Positions 1 to 9,577 of a DNA stretch of 64,000 nucleotides are shown here, piece by piece. A program made the translations under genes and the position numbers. The notes under the pieces were generated by a model that was not told the origin of the DNA, searched no databases, and saw only the letters and a program-made list of their open reading frames with translations. The stretch is from Cyclaneusma minus (Eukaryota > Ascomycota > Leotiomycetes > Marthamycetales > Marthamycetaceae). The stretch covers positions 23,122 to 87,121 of the forward strand of contig JAKZHN010000063.1 in assembly GCA_037179335.1 (NCBI GenBank), read 5' to 3'. The stretch's first letter is position 1, and each line of letters begins with the position of its first letter.

Positions 1-1085
1 CCCCAGCCCCCACGGCTCAGGAGCTGCAAAAGAGTGCAAGGCCTTGAATCTCCCGTGTTTAGAGGCCAGGCTCCCCTTGTGCGGCCATGATGAGACCAGT
101 TATATTCGACCAGTTGTGCAAAGCGAGGGGCTTTCGGGCAGCAGCGGTCAGCGCGGGTCGGCGGGCCATGGTAAGAATCGAGCCTTGTGCAGCCGTAGGT
201 GGCCCAAAGCAATATATGCCACGATACTGGCGGTACAGGGACCTGAAGAGAATTGGAATCGCTGAAGCGGCTGCCAATAGGAGAGGATGAAAACAGCCAC
301 ACTGGAGGGGAACTGAAGACGAAATCTTGAAGTCTGTGAATCCTTCGCTTGGCGCCATCTCAAAACGGACTTTCTTTCCCGAGAAGCCCGAGAGCCCGAA
401 CGCCAAGCCTCGGCTGCCGAGGCCCGAAAAAGCCTTTCTCAGCTGCTTAATTGAACCGTCCTCCTTGACTGAACTACTGATGACAATTGAAGAAACCGCC
501 CTTTTCGTTCAACGTCTTCCGTGTACACATCGAGGGCAAAGAATAAGACGGTTCCTTCCCTATGATCCCTCCAATTTCTGCCACTCTGATCCCAAATCCA
601 CGGCCGAATCGCTTCCACATGCAGCATGGCAGCCCATCTCAGTCCCATGATCGGTAGCCAGTACCGACCTGGCAGATGATGCATGAAGGATAGGTGCATA
701 TGCCGACCCCCTAATCGGGCTCGTGAGGATGGGCCGCTTGAGCTTCGGAGGATCCAGGTCGACCCAGGACTGGCCATAGAAGGACTGGAACAGACTTCAT
801 TCTGGTCCACGGGAGGTTCTAACCAATCAATCATCTATGCTTCGATCCAATAACTTTCACCTATATTATTTGTCAACAAGCATGGCCAGTCCGGGGCTGT
901 ATACGAAGGGGCGATGTCAGGTACCAATCCATATTGATTGGGCTGGAGGTACAATAAAGGCCAGGGTGATTGAGTAACGTCGCTCCAAGTAGGTATATTT
1001 AGCATCATATGCCGCCAAAACGTGGTATGGTGAGACCCCAGTTATGGATCATTTGATCCTGGAAATTGGTGGCCACTTCTCCTTG
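1..1085. other. No gene recognised at window start
   Basis: Several overlapping ORFs of 60-130 codons occur on both strands, the longest on the minus strand at 439-834. None has recognisable domains or a convincing splice framework. Part of a gene truncated by the window edge, or decayed sequence, cannot be excluded. I see no RNA gene or clear repeat here. Confidence 0.4.
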
Positions 1086-1723
1086 CTACTCTATTGTCAG
1101 GTGTGAACACTTGGCTGACAGGCTGAGAAGAGGTGTGCGATACTCATGGATAGCTGCAATGCATCGATGCATGATCTGAAACAGGTTGCCAACATGTCGA
1201 GAGGTTTGTCCATAGTGCTCCCTATTCGACGACAGCCAGTGGGTTCCGCACTGTGAAGAGCTGCAACTCAGGTCAGTCCATGAGATGCGGTGAATGCAAC
1301 ACGGCCGGCGACTGGAATAGGAAGTAACTTACCACTCGGACGCTCTGTTTCCTCCGACCAGGCTACCTGAAAGATGGTCATGACTCTCCAAGCATAATTC
1401 CTGGTCAGCCAGAACCATTTCGAACTTGACCAAACCCTCCCAGTATTGCTTTACCCGTGGCCCCGATCCCAAGGTACCAAGACGGGAGGTGAGGATCTCA
1501 ACTTGTCGCTGAAATATCGATGCTGGAGCCCCATCCGCCGTGAGCATCGACCCTGTCAGCATTCTATCGACATCGCCTTGGAGTCTGAGCAGGCTGTCAC
1601 AACGACACACCCAGTTGAGCCCAGAAGGAGCTCGCTTCACTGTAGGTTAGTTTGATGAGCGCATCACAAAGGTCACTCACAGCAAGCTGGAACATCATGT
1701 TTGACAAACTTCGACTTTTCCAT
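1086..1723 (-). CDS. Cryptic three-exon gene, unknown function
   Basis: I do not recognise this protein. The model is complement(join(1086..1260,1333..1639,1681..1723)), 174 residues. The start ATG at 1723 has an in-frame TGA a few codons upstream. The first intron (1640-1680, 41 nt) has a GTGAGT donor, a CTAAC branch site and a CTACAG acceptor. The second (1261-1332, 72 nt) has GTAAGT, CTGAC and TTGCAG. Reading frame is kept across both joins, and exons two and three are open for 101 and 57 codons. The product has several cysteines and a helical-looking middle (QVEILTSRLGTLG). No signal peptide or membrane segment is seen. A 41-nt intron is at the short end for fungi. The gene could continue into exons I cannot see, or be a pseudogene. 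Confidence 0.45.
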
Positions 1724-1849
1724 TGGGGTATCTCGCTCGGGGTATCATGAGAGAAAGAGTGACTGGCTCCCCACTAACATCCACGCCTGAACGCCCACGA
1801 ACAACGAAAGGCGAAGAAAGACCAAACGATTTCCACACCATTTTCCATC

Positions 1850-2038
1850 GAACTCCAGACAGACATCTCAGACCGATCTCCATCTGTCTGACCCGCATCA
1901 TCAGACTCCCGAAATCGCCACCAACGCCTCGAATTCACCACCAGCGCGAACGAACAACAAAGCAGAAAGCTAGACCAAGCCAGTCCAGCCCCGAAACTTC
2001 CTACAGAACCCCAGACAGCCATCTCAGACCGACCTCCA
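1850..2038. repeat. Two direct 33-bp repeats
   Basis: The 33-bp segments at 1850-1882 and 2006-2038 match at 30 of 33 positions (core CAGACAGMCATCTCAGACC). They lie between the cryptic gene and the 3' end of the large minus-strand gene. The sequence around them is polypyrimidine-rich on the plus strand. No function is apparent. Confidence 0.7.
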
Positions 2039-2067
2039 AGCAGACCATCTTCATCCATCGCATATGT

Positions 2068-4917
2068 TCACAAAGACAAGTCCCACACTCCAACACGTTC
2101 AGTCTCGCCCCTCAATCCTGATAGTCGCCATTGTGCTCCAGCTGCTGCTCCAGAAGATGCTCCAGAACCACCTCGACCATTTCCACGAAGCCAATATATA
2201 CCGCAGCCGCCACGGCCACCACGCTTGCCCCTACCCCGGTGTCCTCCAGACTTTGGCTGCTCGGTCTGGGTAGGGGCTTGACCCTGAAGAACTGCCTCAT
2301 CGCCCTGGCGGACGAAAACTGGATCCGCCTGATGCTGCGGAACCATCTGCATCTGCGGGTGACTCTGGTACTGCTGCGGCACCGTGGCTTCGCGTCTTGT
2401 CCTGGCTGCAGGCACGGCAGATGGGTAATACTGTGGCCCCAGTCTTGGCACCGGCTGACCACGCTGCGAAGTACTACCTCGGAGACGTTCAACTTGCGAG
2501 CCACGGGTTTCTGGACGTTTTGCAGGCGAAGCAGTCACCGTACTTTGAGACCGGGTGTGCGTGAGAGGCGTATGGAAACTTTCCGGTGTGGCGAAACCTT
2601 CCAACGCGGTGTGAAAGCTGGCTTCCATGTCCGGGGTGGTCAGTCCGGAATCTTGTTCAACTTCCGAAGTCAGCAGTACGGACGGTGGAACAACTCGGAG
2701 ATCTTGGGCGGGAATGTCAGGCTTCCGAATGCTCGATCCAGAATGGGACAAGGTTTGTTCCACATCAAACTCGCCATCACCAGACGGCTGTGTAGACACG
2801 TCGCCGGACATCAAAGCTTGGTCGAGCATCTGAAAATTTGACTGGCGGATCGTTGAGACCGATGAAGGCCGGCGTGCGGAAAGATCTGTGGAAATGGGGA
2901 TCTCGTCCGTCTTGTTAGAACCTTCCTCGATGCTTGAGGGTCCGGCCTGTACAGCAACTTCATCATTCCCTGCAATCTCGTCTTCCGGGCTCCATTGGCC
3001 GGAACTGCAAACCAGTGGACCCGCATTCTGGAGAGGCTTAACAGTCTGACGCTGTGGTCCGGGCGACTTCTTTGACATGTCAACAGCTGCGAACAACCGG
3101 TCAACGCTCATCCGGTGACGGCAGTGGGCATTGCAAACATGATGACCGGGCACATCAGGTTCGCTCGTCTTCATCTCACTGACAGACATACTGCGGTTCC
3201 CAACCACCCGGCCTTTGCCCTTCTGGATGGATTCCAAAGCCTCCTCAGCATTCTCGGTCGACTTCTTCGCAGGCTTAGCTGCCTTGCTGGTGTCTCTAGA
3301 TATGACAGCAGCAGGCTGTGGCTCCGGGACAGGCAGTTCAGCAACAATGCGGGCCCAAGTTTTCTGCTTGGGAACTTTGGCGGCTTTCGGAAGTGGCATT
3401 GCTGCATTTGATGCAGCCTTTGCGGTCTCTTCTTCCCGTAATGCCTTCCGGGCATCGTTGAACAGCACTGCATCTCGCTTCTGCTCAGTCCGCTGTTCTT
3501 CCCGCAGCTCGCGTTCCAATTGTTCTAGTTCGTCTGGCTTGGCACTCTTCTTCAAAGCATTCAATCTGCTGTTGAATCCCTTGTCTCGTTTGCTTATAGC
3601 CAGCCGGTACTGCTCATCCATTTCCCGGCGCTTCTTTGACCAGGCCGCCTTTGGTGTTTCCGGATGACGAGTTCGCTTTGCTTTCAACACCGTGGATTTG
3701 CCAGACGCAGGCTTCTTCTTCACATCTTGCTCGACAGGGGCAGGATCCTTTCCGGCCTTGGGCTGCACCTTCAAGTTCCTGGGAGCAGCAGAGGGTACCA
3801 CAATGGATGTGGAGTTGGCACTGAGAGGGCTGTTGGTGGCCTTCACTGTGCTCGCGGAGGTGTTTGGAACCGCACCAGCTGGACCAGGGGATGCACCCGC
3901 TCGCTGCGAAAATGTGCCGCCAAAGACATTGTTTTCTTCAGTTGTAAGGGCATAGCCAAGGCGGGTTTCGCGTGAAGGCGCGGCCTCGATCTTCACACAA
4001 GGCGGCGCCCGGTATTCGTCAATGTGCGCCGGGCGGGTCGAAAGCTGCTTCCTCACTGGGCTGTTCTGAGTCTGCTCGCGCAGAGGCAGAGTGCCCAGGG
4101 AAGTTTGGACGGGCGTGGTTGGTTGAGCGGTGTGAGGCGAGATTTGTGCAGCTGGGCTGCTCGGGCGACTGGGTTGCTCAGTCTGGTCATAGTCGACCAG
4201 GTTGAACTTCACCGCATCTGGGCGCCCAAAACCGATCGGCTGAATGCGTCTGGGCGGATTCCAGACTTGGGCGGACGGGTTGAGGGTGGGCATACCGCCG
4301 TTCGCGCTCAAGCCAGCAGCTTCACAAGATGCGTACGGAGGGATTGCGTTCTGGTGTCTAAAATCAGATGCATCTGGACCGTATTCCATGGGACGGGCGA
4401 AGGGCTGCTGCAGTTGGTGAGGCAGAGCATATCCGGCTGGGTAGGGAGCCGGAGGAGGTCCCCAGCCAAGAGGCTGCTGCAGCACGGGCGCTTGCGGGAC
4501 AATGTGATGGTACCAGGAACCATTCTGGTACTCGACAATCCATCGCTGGTAGACTGGCGCGCCCAGTCGAACAGGATTGATGATGTTGTCGACGCCCGAG
4601 TTCACAATGTGTCCTGCCTCAGGACGGACCATGGTTCCAGGGGGGGCCAGAACAATTTCGTGCATCATGAGTCCTGAAGCTTTACAGGCCCTGACATACT
4701 CGTTGTAGTTGGCGAGGAAGTGATGGTATGGTCCGCCGACCATGTCTTCCCGCACGAAACCTCTGGCGGCGAGGTCTATGACTCCGTGCTGGGGGTGCTG
4801 GGGGTATTGCGCGGGCACAGGGGCGTTGAAGGTGTACCCCACGTACTCGCCGTATCGTGGTGGGGTGGTGGGAGGGGTCTGGCCCCAGCCACCGCGAGCT
4901 TCAAATGCGGTCGACAT
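2068..4917 (-). CDS. Large disordered fungal protein, unknown function
   Basis: A single-exon ORF encodes 949 residues from the ATG at 4917. The reading frame stays open for 45 codons upstream, but that stretch looks like leader sequence and contains a probable leader intron, so I prefer the ATG whose product begins MSTAFEARGGWGQ. The N-terminal ~150 residues (rich in Y, H, P; with GGPYHHFLANYNEYV) look like a small folded fungal-specific region. The middle is disordered, with P/S/T-rich segments. Around residues 420-520 a charged, coiled-coil-like stretch (AWSKKRREMDEQYR, ELEQLERELREEQR) leads into KTWARIVAELPVPEP. Near the C-terminus is a small RGG-type cluster (GHRGRGKRGGRGG), which suggests RNA binding. 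This could be an RNA-associated or cytoskeletal scaffold, but that is inference only. Antisense ORFs over it are shadows. Confidence 0.8.
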   Translation of the reverse strand: MSTAFEARGGWGQTPPTTPPRYGEYVGYTFNAPVPAQYPQHPQHGVIDLAARGFVREDMVGGPYHHFLANYNEYVRACKASGLMMHEIVLAPPGTMVRPEAGHIVNSGVDNIINPVRLGAPVYQRWIVEYQNGSWYHHIVPQAPVLQQPLGWGPPPAPYPAGYALPHQLQQPFARPMEYGPDASDFRHQNAIPPYASCEAAGLSANGGMPTLNPSAQVWNPPRRIQPIGFGRPDAVKFNLVDYDQTEQPSRPSSPAAQISPHTAQPTTPVQTSLGTLPLREQTQNSPVRKQLSTRPAHIDEYRAPPCVKIEAAPSRETRLGYALTTEENNVFGGTFSQRAGASPGPAGAVPNTSASTVKATNSPLSANSTSIVVPSAAPRNLKVQPKAGKDPAPVEQDVKKKPASGKSTVLKAKRTRHPETPKAAWSKKRREMDEQYRLAISKRDKGFNSRLNALKKSAKPDELEQLERELREEQRTEQKRDAVLFNDARKALREEETAKAASNAAMPLPKAAKVPKQKTWARIVAELPVPEPQPAAVISRDTSKAAKPAKKSTENAEEALESIQKGKGRVVGNRSMSVSEMKTSEPDVPGHHVCNAHCRHRMSVDRLFAAVDMSKKSPGPQRQTVKPLQNAGPLVCSSGQWSPEDEIAGNDEVAVQAGPSSIEEGSNKTDEIPISTDLSARRPSSVSTIRQSNFQMLDQALMSGDVSTQPSGDGEFDVEQTLSHSGSSIRKPDIPAQDLRVVPPSVLLTSEVEQDSGLTTPDMEASFHTALEGFATPESFHTPLTHTRSQSTVTASPAKRPETRGSQVERLRGSTSQRGQPVPRLGPQYYPSAVPAARTRREATVPQQYQSHPQMQMVPQHQADPVFVRQGDEAVLQGQAPTQTEQPKSGGHRGRGKRGGRGGCGIYWLRGNGRGGSGASSGAAAGAQWRLSGLRGETERVGVWDLSL

Positions 4918-4948
4918 AGTGACTCGAGACGTCGGACAGGTATCGGGC

Positions 4949-5077
4949 CTATGGTGGTCAAGGCACGTCAGCTTTCGAACACGGACAGGTGTGTCGACCG
5001 CATCTATGATGAAGAGCGCGCGAGCACATTGGCCGCGCTCAAATGGGGCCACAGGAGGTGAGGGTGGCGCGACTTAC
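4949..5077 (-). other. Probable 5'-leader intron of the large disordered protein gene
   Basis: On the minus strand a perfect GTAAGT donor at 5077-5072 is followed by a GCTGAC branch-like motif and a CATAG acceptor ending at 4949. This is 129 nt, and the acceptor lies 31 nt before the chosen ATG at 4917. If spliced, the 45 in-frame codons upstream of that ATG would be mostly removed, which supports the ATG choice. Confidence 0.45.
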
Positions 5078-5466
5078 TGATGAACAACAGGTTGCGGAAG
5101 GACAAGCTGCAGGTTCAGCTTGTAGGGAGGCAGCGCGTCGAGGTGAGGGAGAGGAGTGGTCGTTTGTGTGAAAGGCAACGAAAAAGCAGTTTATTTGTGG
5201 GTGGGTGCTCACAGAAAAAGCTTCAAAGAAGGTGGTTGAGGAAGAGAGGGGGGAAGAGAGGGGGGAAGAGTGGGGCGGAAGAGGAAAGTTGGAGGACGAA
5301 GGAATTTGGGTGTTGTTATTCGATCTTGGGACCTGAAGCGTGTCGCCAATACTATGGAATATAGTAACGCCGGTGAAGCTATTCCAAGCTTTCGACAGCA
5401 GTTGATCCCGACGGTGAGAAGACTCGACTACGGCCCAAAATCAGCGGGTGAGAGGATCCCAATACT
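5078..5466. promoter_or_regulatory. Promoter side of the large minus-strand gene, with a purine-rich tract
   Basis: No coding potential is recognised. From about 5215 to 5300 the plus strand is almost entirely A and G, including a short tandem duplication of GAGAGGGGGGAA. On the template for the minus-strand gene this gives a long pyrimidine tract, as often seen upstream of fungal transcription starts. Confidence 0.4.
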
Positions 5467-5704
5467 GGGAATATTCAGTATCACTTGGAATATTCCAAGT
5501 AATTCTGAGTATTCCGAGTAATTGGGAATATTCCTAGTTACTTGGGATACTCCGAGTAATTGTGAATATTCCAAGGGATTGTGAATAATACAAGGGACTT
5601 CGAACTTTCGAAGTGATTGGGAATATTCCTAGTTACTTGGAACAATTCTGACCATTTGGTATGTTCCCGATCGTTTCGATACTCTTTTTCCCGGATTCTT
5701 TGAC
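5467..5704. repeat. Degenerate tandem array, ~19-bp unit
   Basis: About eleven units of 18-24 bp follow one another with the approximate consensus GGGAATATTCCNAGTWAYTT. Two units (GGGAATATTCCTAGTTACTT) are identical although separated by about 90 bp. The core GGAATATTCC is a palindrome. The array lies in a non-coding region. Related shorter arrays occur at about 7751-7896, 20801-20877 and 32478-32578. Confidence 0.75.
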
Positions 5705-7750
5705 CCCCTGGAAGATGCTACAGAAATGGATATCTTCAAAGATGAATATAGGTATATGGGTGCCTTTTCCCAGGCACTGGCGTACGGAGGTACTCTTCTA
5801 TGAAAAATGGACCCATTTGAAGTCTTTGGCATTCAGGGGCATCATTCCAGTCCCCAAATGCATGGGTCGGCATGAAGCCTCGGGAGAAGCTACGGGACAA
5901 AATTCCAAAACTGCGGGGTATATATCCGTCGCACTCTGAGAAGCTTCAGTATTCCCGAGAAGCATGGTGCAGATTCTGAGGTGGTCTTTATACGTCCCCC
6001 AAGACCCATGCTTCAAAGAAAGTCATTCGGAGCCGAGCCGCAAGGCCTAGTCAACAGCACTTTGGCAGCAGAGACATGATGTTTCCTTGTGGTGTTGCTG
6101 GTCAGGCCTTGCGAAACACCATGTTCACCATGATGGGTGCTGTGGCGACTGTGACTTGCAGCGTGAACACGCGAGACGCGAGATCACGTGTTGTTGTCAA
6201 GTTCACGAGGTTCGTTGCACATTGACATGACGTGATCCCAGCAAGAGCTGAGCCCTAGAGCACGGTTGCTGAAAGTCTGCTGGTTCTCGGTTGCTCAAGT
6301 TGTTTACCTGGATTTCTGAATTTTTAGGAACTTGTCCTTGATTCACTGTGTGCGGTGACTTGATGTCTCTCTGTCACTCTGGGGAGTCCAGATTACTGAG
6401 CACGAGTTTGAACACTGGCTGTTATTTACTGCTAGATTCTGGATTATCTTGTCACTTGCAAATGCTGTGGAAAGTCTCTTGTTGCATGTCGGTGAACGTG
6501 GAGAGTGCAGACGATGAGACTTGAGAACTCAGGGGCTTGACTGATGACGCCGCTCAGTCTTTCATGGTTGTCTTCAAGTGAAGCGCAACTCAGAACATTT
6601 CAATATGGGCGATGCCCACTCAAGGGAAAGGCTCTTGGTCCCCGGTGAGCCTCTATCAAACGCATCTCCACGTGCAGAACAGGTTATTGCCTATCAAACC
6701 TTCCTTTTCCAGCTCCACGATATGTTGACGCGGCTTTGAGGGCTCAGGGGTACCTCTGATAGCAGACGGCAAGGGGGGAGCTGCTAGATGCCAGCAAACC
6801 TTGGGGGATATGTCTGGGATGCAGTGTTTGATCACAGCTTGATGATTTTGCCAGAGCATCTTGCTAAGGCCATATCCAACACGGTCATGATGATGTCTCT
6901 TGGCTGTAGCAGCTCCGGTCTTGTTGGCTTTTCTCTCCCCTTGTCCTATTGGCTTTCTGTTGCTCGCTATCCGTGCTGTCAAAATCTCATATCGATCTGC
7001 AGCGAGTTGTTGTTATGTCATGCCCACTATCTGGATCTTACAGGCCAGCCTCGCTACGCCTCTTTTCAGGATCAATATTCCCCCTTTCCCCGACCACCTC
7101 CAGCCGCGAAACACAGCAAGCTCCACCAGCCTCGTTGACCACTCCTAGCCCGATCAGATCGGTCGCAAACAATTCACCCCTCGCTTCGCCGCTAAGTCTT
7201 GGCTATTTCCCGCCTTCCTCCGCACGAGTACTTAAACCCCGCGGACTTCACTTCTCTTCCTCTTCTCTTCTTTTCCTTTCATACTCTTTACCGGGGTTTA
7301 GGCCGCTCACAAGGGCCTGAACTACACTGCAGGGCCCTGCATTGCACAACGTGGTGGCTTTCAGTGTAGAGTCCTGGCTCTCTGGACTAATTTTTGATTG
7401 CCTTCCATGGATATTCCATGACCTTCTTTTCATTGACTGCTTGACCTTGAGCTGGGATTCGACGAAGAGACTTCGACAACAACAGCTCCTGCGAGTATGT
7501 AGCCTGGCATCGTGTGCTTCGTATCTGGACTCTACGGTTGCTACGGATACATGTGCTCGGATGCGAGTACAGAGGACACGACCAGGCGGGAGTCAACAAG
7601 CAACTCGACGCCCTGGTAAGGTAGTTCTTTAGTTCCCTTGCATCGCTGGTGTTGATCGTAGCGACCAGGAGGCTGAGATCTGGAGAATCTGGAAAATGTA
7701 GAGCTGAACAGAGAGCTCACCAGAGTTGGAATGTCACGAGGTAGACTTCG
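5705..7750. other. Gene-poor region, no gene recognised
   Basis: ORFs here are short and carry no recognisable motif. Between 7080 and 7300 the plus strand is strongly C/T-rich and resembles a fungal promoter or leader. The ATGs that follow at about 7408 and 7420 open only 5-10 codon frames. The transcript, if any, may be non-coding or be spliced in a way I could not resolve. Confidence 0.35.
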
Positions 7751-7896
7751 AGGCGTTCTTCCTCGGGGTTCTTGAGTTTTCCTTGAGTTTCCCATAGTTA
7801 CTTGGATTGTTCTATTTACTAAAATTTCCCCTGATTATTTGAATTTCCCCAGTTACTTGAAGTTTTCCCAAATATTTTTATTTTTCCCAATAACGT
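7751..7896. repeat. Second array of the ~19-bp repeat family
   Basis: Six to seven degenerate units of 18-20 bp have the approximate form GAATTTCCCNAGTTACTT. They share the TTCC-AGTTACTT core with the array at 5467-5704 and the same period. The region is non-coding. Confidence 0.6.
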
Positions 7897-8392
7897 CTTT
7901 GCGAATGTTTTTCTTGGCACTCCAAAAGCATAGTCTGCAAAATGAGTGCCAGGAAGGGAGAAGGAGAGAAGGGGAATCAAACGCAGGAGAACACAAAGTA
8001 GTGGACAATGTCAGTAAATCTAAGATGCTGGAGGACATCTGATTTCCGAGATTGTCCGGCTCTAGGACACGAAAGTCTGATTCTAGCTTTGTGACTCCAG
8101 AATTCGGGGCTCGAGACGGTAGTTGTGAGTGGTGTACACCTCAGCCAGTCATGTTTGTCACGTCCATCATCATGCGTTGCGCTGTAACGCTGTCAGGGTA
8201 CAAACCACCGGCCATTGTATCATGAGCCTCTCGTTCTGTCCTTTGTATATATTGAGTTACCTTCCACAGGTAACCCCTGGAAAACCTGTCGCCTCACAAA
8301 CTCTCTGATTCCCGTTGCGTTCTCTTAGAAGCCCAAATCGCTAACCAGCTTCCTCTCGTCATTTACACTCTGTTACGAGCTTCTCCTCTACA
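7897..8392 (+). promoter_or_regulatory. Upstream region of the small ORF at 8393
   Basis: A TATA-like TATATATTGAG lies near 8248. It is followed by a C/T-rich leader (about 8300-8390) running directly into the ATG at 8393. This resembles the core promoter and 5' leader of a short, well-transcribed fungal gene. No other coding sequence is seen. Confidence 0.4.
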
Positions 8393-8614
8393 ATGTGCGA
8401 ATTCTACATGGCAGCGGTGACCCGATGCGGATGCATCGTGTACTTCCGTCTCACCTCCGTTTGCGCCGAAGCCGTTTACACTGGTTTGCCATGTGCAATT
8501 GATACTTCAGATGGACCAGTCACAGCTACTGAGGGCATAATGAGGCAGTACATGTCTGCTGAGGAGATATTCGACCATTATCCTGCACCGGGTTGTCCCT
8601 ACTATGACCTGTAG
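8393..8614 (+). CDS. Small cysteine-containing protein, 73 aa
   Basis: The ORF is intronless. It follows a pyrimidine-rich leader and a TATA-like element, which is the main reason to believe it. The product starts MCEFYM and has the pattern C-G-C-x(9)-C-x(9)-C (RCGCIVYF, then SVCAEAV, GLPC), ending in a P/Y-rich tail (PAPGCPYYDL). Short fungal proteins starting MC and carrying CGH/CGC, C and PC motifs are common, and some may bind zinc. There is no convincing signal peptide. Function is unknown. Confidence 0.5.
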   Translation: MCEFYMAAVTRCGCIVYFRLTSVCAEAVYTGLPCAIDTSDGPVTATEGIMRQYMSAEEIFDHYPAPGCPYYDL

Positions 8615-9355
8615 GACGGTATGACTCCAACATGAAAGGAATTGAGACCAGAGTCATCGAACGAGCATTACGCATGGGCAATGGAATTCTTTGTGGTCAC
8701 TGAATGATTAGGGACCAGCGCGTTGCTTTCTCTGTGGTGTTTTGACAGTGTTTGAGATGTCAGGAAATACAAATGTGGCGTTGAGTTGAACTACAAACTG
8801 TCTCCTAATGTTGCGTTTTTCGGTGCTAGTGTAGCTTTAGCCTTTGGGGAAACACTTATTCTGTGTACCTAGTAGCATAGAGAAACTTTTCTTGGCACTT
8901 TGCCCCAAGAGGTCACATAAGTCTTCAAAATATAAAGCATGACTGTCAATTTTCAACAATCTTCAAATTCAATCATTATCTGCAGGAAAGTGGCACAGGG
9001 ATTTCCCGTTCTTTTCAATCTCGTCCTTTCCCAATTCCTTCGCTGGGTTATTGAGTGATTGCGATGTTATTGAGACATCAGGGGAGATTGATTCAAGGAG
9101 ACAACTTTCCCAAACAGCGTGAGTACTGCGGAGTCATCCGAAACAATGTGGTGTGAAGTGGCCCTAGGTCATTGTGACTCACCCTAGCACTCAGTTTGTA
9201 GCCTCCGTCTACTATAAGTTTATACCATAATTCCGGTATTCTGCTAAACTGACCTCATCAGCTTCACCCGCCCAGATCCCCACAACCATTCAAAGCACTC
9301 TAATCATCTCCTCAAACCTCTCATCTATCAAGCCTTTGCTATTCACTCAACAAAC
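8615..9355. other. Intergenic region, promoter of the next small ORF
   Basis: No gene is recognised. From about 9245 to 9355 the plus strand becomes C/A/T-rich with few G residues, typical of a fungal 5' leader, and ends at the ATG at 9356. A TATAAGTTTATA-type element lies near 9214-9225. Confidence 0.4.
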
Positions 9356-9577
9356 ATGTGTTTTTGGTCCCCCTGCGGATCCCAGGATGCAGATCGTAAC
9401 GACAGTCCTGTCAGAGTGCATGGACATGTCATAGGCCGACCCACCAATGTCGTTCGTATGTCATCCCATCCCCATGTTTACATACCCCAAGGCTCCCCTG
9501 GCAGTCCTCCTCTTTACCAGTCTCACCGAGCTGACCCGACCCATCTAGACCACACTGGATACAGGGTCAATAGATAG
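9356..9577 (+). CDS. Small protein with an optional in-frame intron
   Basis: Unspliced, this encodes 73 residues beginning MCFWSPCGSQ. A GTATGT donor at 9456, a CTGAC branch motif and a CATCTAG acceptor ending at 9548 define a 93-nt intron. Because 93 is a multiple of three, both the spliced form (42 aa) and the unspliced form (73 aa) use the same stop codon at 9575-9577. The intron-encoded part is P/S/H-rich. Function is unknown. The long unstructured leader just upstream supports transcription, and the gene resembles the small MC-starting ORF at 8393 in size and setting. Confidence 0.4.
   Translation: MCFWSPCGSQDADRNDSPVRVHGHVIGRPTNVVRMSSHPHVYIPQGSPGSPPLYQSHRADPTHLDHTGYRVNR

Noticed and set aside
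4024..4677. Plus-strand ORF of 217 codons antisense to the large disordered protein
   Set aside because: It is a shadow frame in GC-balanced coding DNA, with no splice or domain support.
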